The notes under the pieces are model-generated. The model had not been told where the DNA came from. It was given only the letters and a program-made list of their open reading frames with translations, and did not search any database. A stretch of DNA of 64,000 bases from Rusavskia elegans (taxonomy: Eukaryota; Ascomycota; Lecanoromycetes; Teloschistales; Teloschistaceae): the NCBI GenBank assembly GCA_011316305.1, contig SAUG01000071.1:248001-312000 (forward strand), written 5' to 3'. Below, piece after piece: positions 49,889-59,806 of this stretch (position 1 is the stretch's first letter; every line of letters begins with the position of its first letter). The translations under genes and the position numbers were made by a program.

Positions 49889-51368
49889 GTAGGACATCAG
49901 TATACTCATTACTTTGATAGTCAAGTCGGCTGACGGCAACACTTACTTCAAGACAAGTGCCGATGCGGATTTCGCAACGAAATCGGCTATGCTTTACGGT
50001 GTATCTCAGCCAGACGACCGGGTAACCCAGCAAACAAACCAGAGCTGTCCATCCGCCAACTGTACTTGGGCGCCCTTCCAATCGTTGGCGGTGTGCAGCG
50101 CCTGCAACGACCTCAGTGACCAACTTGAAAGAGGTTTCTCGGATAAAGGAGCACCGCTAGATATATTTCTGGATCCAGCGCCTTCTGGAGCCTACGCCTT
50201 GAAAACCACAGATCCTAACACCGAGTATCGCCTTCCCAATGGCCTTCTTCTTGATAATATGGAACACCAAAAGAGCACTACATATATGACTGGCTATGGG
50301 ACAAGCAATGCATCCCAAAGCCTATCATTCAGCTCGAAAGAGACTTTACTATGGTCCATGGCGATGATCAAACTCGCAAGGGCGGACACGTTTTCAGAAT
50401 GGCCAAAACCCTCTGTCACCGCTCTCGAATGCGGTCTCTGGTATTGCGTAAACGAATACAGCTCTGTGGTCGTGAATGGCAGCCTAGTAGAGACCTCCAC
50501 TCCCGCCTCTTCAACAAGATCTCCAAAATCCTGGCAGGTTCTACCTCTATCCGAACAGCCTCATTTCACAGTACAGCAAAAAATCAAAAATCCACCACTA
50601 GACACCCTGAATTACTATGAAGACTCATCATCTCTCCTCCGGACCGATCTTCAGCTCGGCGCCGGCATCAACCTCACACAAACGGCACTCTACGGGATCG
50701 GTAAAGCGATGAACGAAACGTTCTTGGTAACCCCCGCCGTCAACGACACCAGTGGAAGGACCCGCTTTATCAGCTCATACGTCCTGGCACGCGGCGGAGC
50801 TGTGACCTACCACCCGACGGTCATGCAAGCCCTGTACAGTTCTCCGAGCCTAGACGCCACCTTTGCGGCACTCGCAAAGAGCATGACCAACGCCATCCGG
50901 GGCAATGGCGACGGCAGCCTCGCAGCAACCGGCCGAGCCGGGACTTACCAGGTGCTGTTTGAAGTCCACTGGCCATATCTCATTTTTCCTGCAACACTCG
51001 TTCTTGCTGGCGCTGCTTTTCTTCTTACAGTCATCCATCGAACGCGCGCAACCGGCATCGCGGTCTGGTGCTCAAATGTGATGCCTAGCGTGGCCCTTGG
51101 AGCACGGCTAGGACCGATATTCGACGGCGACATGCGGTTGAGCCGGATGAGCGGAATCGCAAAGTTACAGTACGTACAGTATCCGAAATCGTCCGCGGCC
51201 AGCAAGCCGGTTGCCACTGAGAACGCGAACGGAGATGGGGGCTATGAGATGTTGACTGTAGACGTGGCGCCTGAAGATCGAAGCAGACTCAATAGATCGG
51301 TAAGCGATGTGTCAGACGATGGAATGAGGATGGGAGAAAGAAGACATAGCCAAGTCCACTTGGTTTGA
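49889..51368 (+). pseudogene. DUF3176-family membrane protein lacking its N-terminus
   Basis: About 480 residues match the conserved body of fungal DUF3176 proteins: a Cys-rich extracellular module (CPSANCTWAPFQSLAVCSAC near the front, then ALECGLWYCVNEYSS), several N-glycosylation-type Asn sites, a membrane segment near the end (PYLIFPATLVLAGAAFLLTV) and a cytosolic Ser/Arg-rich tail. Family members normally begin with a cytosolic stretch and one or more membrane helices ahead of the Cys module. Here the frame opens without an ATG (nearest in-frame ATG at 49992), preceded by an in-frame TAG. I found no upstream exon between the permease stop (49511) and this point. It is therefore either 5'-truncated or has a distant exon I cannot see. 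Function of the family is unknown. Confidence 0.65.
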
Positions 51369-51421
51369 GGTCTCTCTGGAGGACTCTAGTAAGACCATTG
51401 CCTCGTCGTCCGCATGCTTGA

Positions 51422-51826
51422 ATGGCCACACACGCTAGACGAAAACAAAACAAGTCCAATCAGTGTTGGGTATGGCGGACGATAAGGTCCTTCCAGACAC
51501 ATCAAAAAACAGTAGGTTCGACCGCAGAGCTTCGGAGCAATTCTGCAGCTTATGATTCACACACTGATTACCTTGAGGTTGATAGTCGTATCACCATCGA
51601 TACCTACGCTTTCAATCGCTTCAGTCCGAACAGCCCAATATCTTCATGGCCAATAGACGATTGTTCAGCACGTCAGCCGAAAAGAGCGAGGGGTAGATAC
51701 ATTGAAGCCGATATAGGTTATGCATTCGATGATGAAGAAGACGATAACGACTTTGTGCACAAGGATAGCCACTGGGGGCGCAGCTCCGCTGTGAGCACTA
51801 ACCGAGTACCAATTTTAGCAATCTGA
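51422..51826 (+). CDS. Hypothetical 134-residue protein
   Basis: An ATG-initiated open frame encodes a hydrophilic protein with a basic start, a Ser/Asp/Tyr-rich middle and an acidic patch (AFDDEEDDNDFVHKD). There is no signal peptide, membrane segment or recognised domain. It lies 53 bases after the DUF3176 stop on the same strand. It may be a real small gene or a chance frame. Confidence 0.25.
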   Translation: MATHARRKQNKSNQCWVWRTIRSFQTHQKTVGSTAELRSNSAAYDSHTDYLEVDSRITIDTYAFNRFSPNSPISSWPIDDCSARQPKRARGRYIEADIGYAFDDEEDDNDFVHKDSHWGRSSAVSTNRVPILAI

Positions 51827-52129
51827 TACAGCTATCAAAGGGTACTCGCTAAAAGACGGAAGGTGGTGTAAACGGCGTTGAAACTGCCTTTGGGGGGACT
51901 GTGACCTGACAGAAAGCACAGTGACCTTCTGTATCGGTCTCGTTGGTGAGATGAACAGGAATGACAACTCGGAGATGATCAATTTAGGGGGTGGTGATCC
52001 ATTCATTACATTAGAACCTACTGCTGATATCATGTGAATGGTGTATTCATCAAAATCAGATTTATCACTGGCAACGTCACTGACTTCACGTGGCCAACGC
52101 CTCGTGACCGTTTGCGATGAGGAATAGAC
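51827..52129. other. Intergenic upstream of the pentapeptide-repeat gene
   Basis: Normal composition, no convincing gene; presumed upstream regulatory DNA. Confidence 0.4.
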
Positions 52130-52137
52130 TATAAATA
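52130..52137 (+). promoter_or_regulatory. TATA box of pentapeptide-repeat gene
   Basis: TATAAATA lies 91 bases before the ATG at 52221 and is followed by a C/T-rich tract (CCTCTTTCCACTTCTCTCTT), the usual layout of a highly expressed fungal promoter. Confidence 0.65.
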
Positions 52138-52220
52138 GTCCATCCTCTTTCCACTTCTCTCTTTTACTTTCTTTATCGAGTGATTCTGATCTACAACCAA
52201 ATTACACCCTCTTCGCGGAT

Positions 52221-53079
52221 ATGATAAAATATTCGTCTCCAAATACTATCGAAAGCCCTAAGCCGGCAATGCCTCAGCGTGCTGGCAATGAAGGTAACCA
52301 TACAGCAGCCACAGCCAGCTCCGATGGATTTACCGATGTCGACGATTTAACGCCATCGGCTTCGCTCTGCTACACGCCGACGCAAACCGACAGTGAAGCG
52401 GATATGCCGATCCTCACACCCACGGCTACGAACCGCTCGAGTACGCCACCAGACGAGGCGGACGATCATGACTCCACTCCCACTTCGTACACCGTGCGCT
52501 CTCCAGATGGACGTTATACCTCTAACATGAGTATCTATGGCGGCGTGTACGGCGGCGTGCAAACAGCTGTCGATAACTCCAAAAACTCTTCGAACGACGA
52601 GATTTCAAATACCTTTGACTTCACCTCCAAATCGAGACGCGATGCCATACACGGACTCCCCATCTTCGCCAGCTCAGACCTTCAACTTCTCCTCTCCCCC
52701 GGTCCCCTCTAATTTCACCTACAAATCGGGTCGTGATGCAGCACACGCTTCCTCGTCTTCGACGGCCAGAACATTCAACTTCTGTGATGTTCCATCAACC
52801 TCTAAACCTCACCACCGCCATGAGCGTTTGATATGTGAAAAGCTCCGTTCGGGCGACACCTTCACCGACTGCACCCTATCAAGCTGCTCCGGGTCCAACC
52901 TGACGCTGGAGGACTGCACAGCGTCGAGCTGCAACATCTCGAAATCGCATCTCAACAACGGGAAGTACATGAGCTGCAATATTTCCCGATCGGACATCAT
53001 CGGTGCTAAATTGAATAGCTGCAATCTGAACGATTGTACGCAGAGCGGTTGTACGGTTCGTAGTTGCACCACTGATTAG
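52221..53079 (+). pseudogene. Cysteine-ladder pentapeptide-repeat protein, +1 frameshift in middle
   Basis: The first frame (ATG 52221) encodes a Ser/Thr/Asp-rich, low-complexity region. The second (open to TAG 53077-53079) ends in a striking array with five-residue period: CTLSS, CSGSN, LTLED, CTASS, CNISK, SHLNN, GKYMS, CNISR, SDIIG, AKLNS, CNLND, CTQSG, CTVRS (about 52873-53067). Cys/Ser/Ala and Leu/Ile fall at fixed positions, as in pentapeptide-repeat right-handed beta-helices, here with a Cys ladder. The frames overlap. A segment at 52641-52689 (in frame 1 after TFDFTSKSRRDA) aligns with the later unit after YKSGRDA but has 49 instead of 48 bases, pointing to a one-base insertion. No convincing intron bridges the two frames. 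It is either a broken gene or a sequencing error; the joined product would be about 285 residues. Confidence 0.6.
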
Positions 53080-54015
53080 CGGATGCGAAAAAGGAAGCTC
53101 GAGTGCTTGTTGAAGGGTGGTCGTGGTCGAGCTCGCAACGATGGTGATGAAGGAGGGGCAATGATGTTTCTACGAATTGGATTTCGCTGCTCAGCATGTG
53201 AAGACAGCATTGGCTAAGAAGACAGCACTGGCTAAGAAGACAGGTCAAAGATCAGGCTTTGCTTTTACCGTCCAAATCCGATGAATTGAAGCATTGAATG
53301 CGCTCGTAAATGAACGCAAAACAGTAATAGATGATCTGATACTGAATGACTAATGTTAAATCCCTTGTCCGGCAAATCGGGGAACAGCACTGTAGTGTAA
53401 TCCCGGACTCAATACACAGCTCGCTATGTCGAGATGGAGGACAAGAAAAAGGAGGGTGCCCCGCCAAGACGTGGCAGACCTCGAGGTACGGAAGCTAAGC
53501 CTTTTGTGGAGTAGCTTATCGGGTGAGGATCTGCCTCCGAACAGAAACACCCTCGTACATATCCGAAAAGATTAGTAATACTTAATGAGTCCATTTTCCA
53601 TTCTGCTACCCTTCAAGATTCCAATCTAAGTACATGAACAAGGTCTAAAGCTGTCACAGGTAACAACCTTCAAAATAGACTGATGCTGCAACTCGGTCGG
53701 TAGGTATCGAAGGAACGGCGGCTGATTATAACCACGTGGTTTTCTCGTTCCTGAGATGTTCCAAACGAAGACACGTTTCGACCAGCTTCGGGTCTTCCAT
53801 CGATTGAAATCAACACTTCTACACCTCATGCGCCTGCCGCTCAAAGAGGCTAGATCGCTTCTGCAGGTGAGTGGGTTATTGAAACGCGTCGAAAAAGTAA
53901 TTCTCTTCATTCTTACTTGAAGATGAAGTCGGACGCTTACAAGACGACAACCAGTAACTATCACTTTTTCGCATTGTTTTCCTACACTGGTGGTTGTCAT
54001 GAATAACATCCGAGT
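53080..54015. other. Intergenic, no gene supported
   Basis: This is over 900 bases between the pentapeptide-repeat gene and the methyltransferase. Open frames here (longest on the minus strand, 53626-54009) lack coding texture. A 5' exon of the methyltransferase could lie in the last few hundred bases. GGCTAAGAAGACAG occurs twice close together near 53212-53242, a small imperfect tandem duplication. Confidence 0.35.
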
Positions 54016-55847
54016 ATGACGCTTGGCGCCATGTTTGCACTACAAATGTTATATTGCATTCATCGCGACTCTCATGCTTGCACAGCTCTAAAACAAAGTG
54101 TCGTCGAGTATCGCAAGCCACGCGTTCGGAATACGCAGCCATGGGCTTTACGGGGTTTAGTCAAGTGGCATTCTGCGATTCAACATCTGCACAAGTCTGA
54201 ATCGACAGAAATTGTCGAACATGAAGCATTCAGGACTCGGACTGACATTTTTGATCCTGGCGATACAGTCGAGCTGGAGGATGGCACTTTCCTTCGAGTT
54301 AAAAAGGTGCTTCACGAGAAGGATGTCCTCGAAGGTTGGATGTTTGTCCGTAATGCAGCCACATTGGGCCTATCAAAAATTGATCCAAATGAAGTATATT
54401 GGGTCGTTCATCTGGCAACAACGGATTCGCGGCCTTCCGCTGACCAGGCTTTGGTTAAAGTATGCAGCTCGGAGGTTGTACGGAGAAGAAGGATGATCTT
54501 GAGCAATAAAATCTATACAGGTAAACAGAAGAGATATGGAGCTTCTGAAGATGATGTGCTCTTTTGCAGATGGAAGCACGTTGTAATTACTAAATCCGGC
54601 AAGAAAGAAAGACCATTAGATGCATTCAGTCTCCCTGCTGCCGAGATAGCGGAAGCTTCCTTCGAACGGCTGGGAGAAAATGAATGTGACGACGATCCTA
54701 ATAATCGTATCACTGATAAGTCCCTGCGTCAATCCTGGCTAGGGATCAGCAAGAGAAGGGATGCCGACATTCAGAGCCCAAGTGTTGAGTCTCTACTGTC
54801 CGCTGTTGGAGGACTTTCATTCTACGGAAAGCCTCGAAATAAGAGCACACTCGCACCTTACACATATGCCGACATCTGCTGCGGAGCTGGAGGGGCGTCT
54901 CGGGCCGCCGAGATGGCCGGGTTCCACCTCCGCTGGGCCTTGGATCATGACGCAGCAGCCTGTGACACCTATCGTGACAATTTCCCTCGAGTACTTCTAT
55001 ACCATGAAGAGCTCGACGATCTCGTCTCTATCGGGCGTCCGGACTTGAGGGTGGACATTCTGCATGGTTCATTCCCATGCCAGGCTTGGTCACTGGGCAA
55101 TACATCTCCAAACCGCGAGAAAGACGCCATTAACATTGCTGCCAACATGGAACTTGGCAGGTGTCTCGATATAGCGAAGCCAAGAGTCGTCACCCTCGAG
55201 CAGACATCCGGCTTGATGAGCCAGGGGTTCAGAGGCGGCAAACATGGCAATAACTTGGACAAGTTTATTAAGCAATTTACCTCCAGGGGCTACAGCGTCG
55301 CTTGGAAAATAGTGAAAATGGTGGAATTTGGACTGCCGCAATATCGAAAGCGTCTGATCATGATCGCTTCATGGTAAGCATAACAACAGCCTCCTCAATG
55401 GATCTAATTCGACCTACAGTATTGGCGAACCCTTACTCAAATTGCCGGAACCGACTCACGCAAAGCATCCTGGAAACACTGATCTTCAACCCTTCACCAG
55501 CGTAAATAAAGCCATCAGTCTCATTCATTCCCCCGGGACATCCCAACCACGATTTATCCCCGAGACTCGAGGTTCTGGATCTGCCATATGACGGGGACGT
55601 GCCATCCCAATATATTGTCATGTGTAGAGGAACTATCAATGCCCACCCAAGCGGTGAGAGGGCCTTTTCAATAAGAGAACTCGCTTGCTTGCAGGGTTTC
55701 CCAATGGATCACAAATTCGCAGCCACGGCTACCAGGATGGACATCAGAAAGCAAATTGGAAATGCTTACCCACCGATTGTGGCTGCGGTGTTGTTTAGAT
55801 CGATAGAACAACAGTTGCTCTTGCGAGACGGGTTGATACCAAAGTGA
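54016..55847 (+). pseudogene. rid: RID/Masc1-type DNA (cytosine-5) methyltransferase homologue, frame broken by 4-bp duplication
   Basis: The RID family is required for RIP in Neurospora and includes Masc1 and DmtA. Exon 1 (54016-55373) has a BAH-like module (FDPGDTVELEDGTFLRVKKV...). The catalytic core follows: motif I YADICCGAGGASRAAEMAGF, motif IV HGSFPCQAWS with the catalytic Cys, motif VI with EQT in place of ENV (as I recall, a mark of the RID/Masc1 branch), and motif VIII GLPQYRKRLIMIAS. A 46-nt intron (55374-55419) follows. Exon 2 continues in frame (CIGEPLLKLPEPTHA...FTSVNKAISLI), then loses frame at 55521-55530, where TCATTCATTC contains a tandem 4-bp duplication. The next frame carries PPGHPNHD, YIVMCRG, motif IX RELACLQGFP and motif X QIGNAYPP to the stop at 55847. 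Without an assembly error, the product would lose motifs IX-X. The true start may lie further upstream. Confidence 0.85.
55523..55530 (+). repeat. 4-bp tandem duplication (ATTC x2) at the methyltransferase frameshift
   Basis: Two adjacent ATTC copies sit exactly where the conserved reading frame changes. One copy would leave AGT CTC ATT CCC CCG GGA in frame with the rest of the conserved domain. Confidence 0.75.
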
Positions 55848-56693
55848 CTATGTCGAACAGCTTCAATGGAGCTTTAGTTACCGGGCAGGCCTGATTCTTT
55901 CGGAAGTAGAAGACTACTAAAGTCTTTCCATAGGAAGTGGAGCGCCTCATCCACACGGATCAGAGCGAGCTTTCCTGAAGCGCCACCACCGAGGAACAGC
56001 ATGAAGATAGAATAATGATCCTACGACGTCCATTTTTACACCCGATCCCCTGGATCCCAGGTTACGACTGCCGAACAACTGCAGTATGTAGACCATAGAA
56101 CACACCACAGCCACAGATACTGCTTTCGCGGAACATAGCGCAGACAACCGTCCTTCCATCATCCGAAGCGCTGCTCACAATCATCGAAGCTTGGCAAGAC
56201 CCTGAAGAGGTCATTATGCAAGGCGTTGTTCGCACAAAGAACACAAGACGTCACCAGGCGGTAAGGAACAACGTAGAGAAGCGAATTCGCTCTTCTAGCC
56301 GCTCAAACAATACGCCCTGCGATCGGTACATTAACTCTGTACTCTGGAAAGCTGAAATGGCATCTTGCATGTCATATAACTGCGAGTATCCTTTCCGCTG
56401 CTCGTGTTTCCGACTTATGGGTTGGTCCCGCGCAATTTCGCCCAGCCCCTGAATCGGGACTCTTCAACAGCAGCGTAAAAGATCCGGACAAATGCCACCA
56501 CTAGCCCAAAACGATATACTACATCTGCTGAAACCCCTCCAAGTGGTCCCAACTCACGTTGAAGCATCTTACCACTGGTTATACCAGTCCCAGCGATATC
56601 TCAAACCATCAGCAGAACGTCCCCATACAAGACGCCAGCGACGTAACATGAGCATCTACCCTTCACTCCATCATTGCCCCTTCACATGACTCC
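55848..56693. other. Intergenic, no gene supported
   Basis: Normal composition. Several open frames of 60-80 codons are present, none with recognisable domains or splice-supported extensions. Confidence 0.35.
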
Positions 56694-56939
56694 TCAATCC
56701 ATCGAATTCCTCCCCAATATCTGATGCCCGCTACCAAACACGGCTTTCTTCTTCCTGGCGAGGTCATCCTCGGCAACGTTGGTGCCATTACCTCTGACGT
56801 TATCAATTTCGATACCACCAACGGTGCTTCGGGCGTCTTTGCTCATTGCAGACTGGGGATGTGCCACGCCCCCTGCATCTCCCTTCTGGTACGCAAGATT
56901 GGCACCCGTACTGTCTTTCGGATTGATGCCTCGATTCAT
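56694..56939 (-). CDS. Small hydrophilic protein, possible gene or remnant
   Basis: This 81-residue frame has a natural-looking texture: NPKDSTGANLAYQKGDAGGV, HPQSAMSKDARSTVGGIEID, then DLARKKKAVFGSGHQILGR. The frame stays open upstream to about 57090 with a Ser/Thr/Pro-rich stretch, so the real start may be further 5' or in another exon. It resembles small conserved fungal proteins of unknown function that I cannot name. No signal peptide or membrane segment. Confidence 0.35.
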   Translation of the reverse strand: MNRGINPKDSTGANLAYQKGDAGGVAHPQSAMSKDARSTVGGIEIDNVRGNGTNVAEDDLARKKKAVFGSGHQILGRNSMD

Positions 56940-58361
56940 TTCGAGTCGTGGGGTTTGAGTTTCTGTTGCTGCTGTCGATGCTGAAATGTCAAGGCTCTCT
57001 GATTCAGTTGGTGAAATGGGTTCTGCCGATCCCGAAATGACTGTATGCTGGGCGTTTGTTCGGAGATTGGATCTGGAATTACCGAACGAGTTTCGAGCTC
57101 AATAGGGAGGTCCTATGTTCTTGGCAAAGAGTGAAACTAGGATTCCTCTAATGTGAGTATGCAGGACCTGGAGGTGAGAGCTTGGTTTTGTCTCTTCAAA
57201 AATTGTAGAGATAGACCTGGTCGATAGGATCGCTAAAGATAAGATACTTGATTGCTATATCACGTTGAATCAAGGCGGCTTCTCGGAAAGAAGTTTGTTG
57301 TGCCAAAGACGGGATCCGAATTCAACAAGACGGATACTTACGACCGTGTTGATTCGGAGGAAATTATCTCGACGGACACGTGTCGATTGCAACGCTCATT
57401 GGCGAGCGTGATCCTGAAGTCCGAATCGGAGCCGTGTAGCGGACTCTGTAAATGCCAAGAGCCCGAAAATTGGCACGGCGACGGACCGAGACCGCCTTCG
57501 CAGGCTTGGGCACGTCTAGGTCCTTAGGGGCTCTAGGGGGATGCGGGACCCGTGATGCGGGATGCGGGACCCGGGATGCGGCCCTATCTTACTTGGAGCT
57601 ATAGCCAATCGTTCAAAGCTTAGCCATATCCTCTCGTATAGTAATAGTAGTCGGAGAGTTCTTCGGTGTAAAGAGTTGCAACCAGCTTTATTACCCCTGA
57701 ATGAACCAAGCGTCCAGGACTATTGAGAACCTGACAAAAGAACTTGCAGTTGAGGGATTGTTGTTTCCGTCATCATGTCATTATTCTAGCACGCTCAGCT
57801 GGCTAAGATTGTCGTCTTTAGGTTTTGTTGACTGATGGAAGGAGCATTACTCTGTGATCATCACTTCCTAATGATTTTGAGAATCGAACTTGAGAAGCAA
57901 ACCAAGGTTCTACTCCACAGTCAAACCTTACAGGCGTATCTTTGAAGATGACTAAGGCTCCTGGGGTGGTAGGAGCTCCGGGGGACCTGAAGTGGAAGCA
58001 CACTCAAGAGGCCATAATCATCAACGGTCAAGGATTTGGTCCAAGGCCATGCTGGTTTCCTTGAGTGGTAGTCGACGAACTATTAATGGAGACCCAATTA
58101 GGACAGGCGTGTATACCGTGGATCCGCTGTCCTCGTCGATGAGGCTGAGGTCACGTCAAAGCCAAATAATCGACGTGCATTTGTGTGTCTTGCACCCACA
58201 GCCTGCTCAATTGTTGACATGGACATGAGGAAAGACGACAACAGAGTTATCAGGTGGGCACGAGAGTTTATAATGGTGCTATACATCAACATCGACAAGC
58301 AATTACAGCCAGCCGAGTTTACCTGGCAGGTAAGAAACGATATACGACAGCGGAGATCAGG
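56940..58361. other. Intergenic with possible transposon debris
   Basis: No supported gene. The part at about 57250-57585 is noticeably GC-richer and ends in short GC tandem repeats; it may be debris of an un-RIPed element. The 58098-58298 minus-strand frame could in theory be an extra 3' exon of the secreted-protein gene (a GTGGGC...GCCAG intron fits) but its sequence is not protein-like. Confidence 0.3.
57536..57583 (+). repeat. GC-rich short tandem repeat
   Basis: The units GATGCGGGACCCG and GATGCGG recur head to tail four times, in sharp contrast to the surrounding sequence. Confidence 0.7.
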
Positions 58362-59110
58362 TCAAGCTAACAATTTCGCAGTGCCCACCTGATTCAGCCC
58401 GTCCCAAATCTCAAACTCACAGACAGTCCATCCGTGCCTAGCCGAAAAGTCCCCCAGCCCCGTCAACGCCGCCCGAAGTACCCCCCAAGTGATCTCATTG
58501 CCCACAATTTTCATGGTTCCAAGGCCGTTGGGACTCCATCTCCCGACAGGAACTGCATGATGCGCATTCGCAACCAGCAATTTATGAGTGCTATGCGTGC
58601 TATTTCTTTCCATGATCCAACCTTCGCCCTTGTCAATCACACCGTCTTGACCTTTGGGAGGCAGGTGTTCGCGGGTGATCCAGGTCCAGGTGTTGCCGAC
58701 GAGCTCAGACATTTGCCCTTGGTCGTTTATGAAGGCTTTATCGCCATCCAAGCCGTCGCTGGGGGCATGGCGAGTCAGTTTGATGTAGGTTTCCGTGCCT
58801 GGAATGCAGAGAATGAGGGGCTGCTTTGGATCGGTAGGTGCGGCATCACGCTTGAGACGACGGTCCAGAGGGTTCTCCGGGGGTGGAGGAGGGAGCATTC
58901 TGCGAGAAAAGGTAAGCATGAGAATGGACAAGCCCTTCGATCTTGAACATACAGTCCAGCTGGATAGTATTGATAAGGGATGTTCTGGCATTTTGGGAGC
59001 TTGCGTAGCAGATCGGAATCAATTCGAGGCTCGAGTGGAACGCTCAGCGCAAAGCATAGAAGAGCTGGGGAAGCCAAGATCAGGAAAGCCAAGTCGAAGA
59101 GGGAAGGCAT
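58362..59110 (-). CDS. Small secreted protein of unknown function
   Basis: Two exons (59110-58953 and 58899-58362) give 231 residues. The 53-nt intron (58952-58900) has a GTATGT donor and CGCAG acceptor and joins the two frames without loss. The N-terminus is a clear signal peptide (MPSLFDLAFLILASPALLCF, cleavage expected soon after LSVP). A Pro-rich linker (LPPPPPENP) and a dibasic site (LKR, possible Kex2 processing) follow. The folded part is rich in Trp and Gly, with the segments TWTWITREHLPP, AHHAVPVGRWSP and HGWTVCEFEIWDG. I see two Cys in the C-terminal part (LILC and TVCEF) and one in the N-terminal part of the mature protein. The family looks like a conserved fungal secreted protein, possibly an effector or cell-wall protein; I do not know its function. 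Confidence 0.72.
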
Positions 59111-59730
59111 AATTCACTATGGGCAACACCCGAAGAAACAGCTTGCAAGAGAGTGTTCTCGACGGAAGGACAAATAGAATAATTACAGTCGCACGTGTTA
59201 CGATGGCTCGCGAATAGGAAAGTATGTTCGCGCCAGAGCTCGAAGAACAGGTACATTTCGGCAAAGCGCATAAGTATACCAAGACTTGAAAGCCGGGACG
59301 GAGGTATTGGGGCCTTAGGCTGATATATATTCCTGGAAGCAGATATGCAGTGGGCCTGTCCTGACTGATTGCTGCTGCATTGAAATCCATGGAGATGCTA
59401 ATTTACAGATTGGGAGCGCCAAGGACGGCGAGAGCTAAGCCCGTTCAGTCGCACTAAGCCCTTTGGGGTGCTGTCACGTGATTCATCGAGATATCTTAAG
59501 ACAGAGCTGCCTTGGATCTGAAAATTCTGCCAGCACATGGAGGTTCACAATTCCAGAACTCAAATATTGAATGTTTCCTTTTTTCACACTCAATGTCCCT
59601 TCGGATGGAAGTTGATCCTCGCTCGGATGAACCAGATCCGACGCCAATATCTTGGCACTCCCAGACTGCGAGTACGAACTCCGCTTTGCAACGAGTACGA
59701 GGAACAAATCAGAGGACTAGGGGGCAATCT
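59111..59730. other. Divergent intergenic region
   Basis: This is upstream DNA shared by the secreted-protein gene (-) and the reductase-like gene (+). No gene is supported; overlapping short frames on both strands look random. Confidence 0.4.
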
Positions 59731-59733
59731 ACC

Positions 59734-59742
59734 TATATATAA
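59734..59742 (+). promoter_or_regulatory. TATA box of the reductase-like gene
   Basis: TATATATAA about 65-73 bases upstream of the ATG at 59807, followed by a T/C-rich stretch (TTCTATTTTCTTCTTTTC). Confidence 0.65.
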
Positions 59743-59806
59743 GTCGGCGCGGCATCGCTAAATTCTACATTTTCTATTTTCTTCTTTTCTGGTAGTTCCT
59801 ATCAGG

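Noticed and set aside
53626..54009. 127-codon minus-strand open frame upstream of the methyltransferase
   Set aside because: Low coding texture, overlapping alternative frames, and no domain.
58098..58298. Extra 3' exon for the secreted-protein gene
   Set aside because: Splice signals fit, but the resulting tail is not protein-like and the simple stop at 58362 already gives a complete product.
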